5,638 nt of DNA from Desulfobacteraceae bacterium (GTDB taxonomy: Bacteria; Desulfobacterota; Desulfobacteria; Desulfobacterales; SG8-13), in contig JARFQH010000171.1 of NCBI GenBank assembly GCA_029287875.1, positions 1 to 5,638 of the forward strand, written 5' to 3'. Shown in pieces: positions 4,974 through 5,638 of this stretch (positions are counted from its first letter, which is position 1; each line of letters opens with the position of its first letter). Both the position numbers and the translations under genes were made by a program. A model generated the notes under the pieces. The model ran no database searches. It was not told the DNA's origin and was given only the letters and a program-made list of their open reading frames with translations.

Positions 4974-5612
4974 ATGGCAAATCAGCCCACGAAACCTTAC
5001 ATCAACGTCGATTTTTTTGAAGACTTGACCGGTGTGATTCCGGAATCGCCCAAGGAAGGTGTCGAAGAGGTCGGCCGTCGAATCAAAACGCTGCGGGAAG
5101 AAAAAGGGTTGAGCCTCGATGAGCTGTCCAATATGACCGGCTTCGAGGTGGCAATGCTGGAGCGCATCGAAAAGGACGAGATTCAGCCGCAGCTCGGCAC
5201 GGTCATCAAGCTCTCCAAGGCCCTGGATGCCGCTTTCGGTCGAATCGTGTCGGGTGTGGGCGACCGCCTCTACTCGATCACGCGCAGGAACGAACGCAAG
5301 ATCGTGTCACGCTCGACGTCGCATGAGGGCCGCCGCAAGGCATACACCTATATGAGCCTGGCGCCGGAGGTCAAGGGCCGTCACATGGAAGCCCTGTTCG
5401 TTCAGCTCGAGCAGGATCCGGAAGAAGAAATTTCCGTGCACGATGGGGAAGAGTTCATCTTCGTTCTGGACGGAACGGTCAAAATGAAGATCGGACGGGA
5501 CGGCTTCGACCTGGAGCCCGGCGACAGCATCTACTATCTGTCGACGACCCCGCATCACATCTCGGCCAAAACCGGTAAGGCCACGATACTGGCGGTACTT
5601 TACGATGGTTGA
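4974..5612 (+). CDS. XRE-family HTH transcriptional regulator with C-terminal cupin domain
   Basis: 212 residues. The XRE-type helix-turn-helix spans about 33-88 (GRRIKTLREEKGLSLDELSN, then the recognition region ending LERIEKDEIQPQLGTVIKLS). A linker leads to a cupin at about 135-211. Cupin motif 1 is around HDGEEFIFVLDGTVKMKIG (156-174) with H156, E160 and G167; motif 2 is EPGDSIYYLSTTPHH (181-195). The motif 1 His-x-His pair is incomplete (HDGEE), so the cupin may bind a small ligand rather than a catalytic metal. Start is ATG 4974, with AGGAGA 5 nt upstream. The gene follows the acyl-CoA dehydrogenase by 29 nt, so it probably regulates this unit in response to a CoA ester, carboxylic acid or related ligand (inference). 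Proteins of this design are generally sensor-regulators of metabolic operons. Confidence 0.92.
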   Translation: MANQPTKPYINVDFFEDLTGVIPESPKEGVEEVGRRIKTLREEKGLSLDELSNMTGFEVAMLERIEKDEIQPQLGTVIKLSKALDAAFGRIVSGVGDRLYSITRRNERKIVSRSTSHEGRRKAYTYMSLAPEVKGRHMEALFVQLEQDPEEEISVHDGEEFIFVLDGTVKMKIGRDGFDLEPGDSIYYLSTTPHHISAKTGKATILAVLYDG

Positions 5613-5638
5613 GCCGGTTTAGCCCGTTGAGCCCGTTT
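5609..5638. repeat. 9-bp tandem repeat, continuing past the window
   Basis: TTGAGCCGG, TTTAGCCCG and TTGAGCCCG follow one another, and a fourth unit begins TTT at the edge. The first unit overlaps the TGA stop of the XRE-cupin gene. The total copy number is unknown because the window ends here. Confidence 0.6.

Noticed and set aside
4084..4980. 298-codon open frame on the minus strand
   Set aside because: It is antisense to the acyl-CoA dehydrogenase, whose motifs are unmistakable. Its sequence is rich in His, Val and Gly with no family-like blocks, as expected from the antisense frame of a GC-rich gene.

Overview
The window looks like chromosomal DNA from a GC-rich, probably anaerobic bacterium, most plausibly a Desulfobacterota (former deltaproteobacterial) sulfate reducer or syntroph. 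The pointers are an acyl-CoA dehydrogenase next to an XRE-cupin regulator, a GlpA-like flavoprotein paired with a fumarate-reductase-type iron-sulfur protein, and a GTAC-TTTT-GTAC centred palindromic repeat that I recall from such genomes. The taxonomic call is inference; no rRNA or other marker gene is present.

Left half (1-2963), minus strand. Four genes read right to left: a small exported protein of unknown function (2963-2391), a GlpA-like FAD-dependent glycerol-3-phosphate dehydrogenase catalytic subunit without the usual C-terminal domain (2332-1172), an SdhB/FrdB-type protein with complete ligand sets for [2Fe-2S], [4Fe-4S] and [3Fe-4S] clusters (1152-445), and the N-terminal part of a class I SAM-dependent methyltransferase (448 to beyond the left edge). 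The last three are tightly packed (19-nt gap, then a 4-nt start/stop overlap), which suggests one transcript. The flavoprotein could oxidise its substrate and pass electrons to the three-cluster protein. This pairing is unusual because neither GlpB/GlpC nor SdhA/SdhC is in view.

Centre (2964-3643). About 680 bp lie between the two transcription units. They contain short hairpins, a 108-bp imperfect palindromic element (3322-3429), a partial direct copy of its tip exactly 50 bp away, and a 43-codon protein-like open frame on the minus strand (3557-3426) whose stop codon falls inside the palindrome. The frame may be the tail of a lost gene. No tRNA, rRNA or CRISPR array was seen.

Right half (3644-5638), plus strand. 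A near-consensus sigma-70 promoter (TTGACA-17 bp-TATAAA) overlaps two short palindromes. It is followed by a leader of about 113 nt, an acyl-CoA dehydrogenase (3793-4944) and, 29 nt later, an XRE-family HTH-cupin regulator (4974-5612). The likely reading is a fatty-acyl or related CoA-thioester oxidation unit with its own regulator, continuing past the right edge. The window ends in a short 9-bp tandem repeat.
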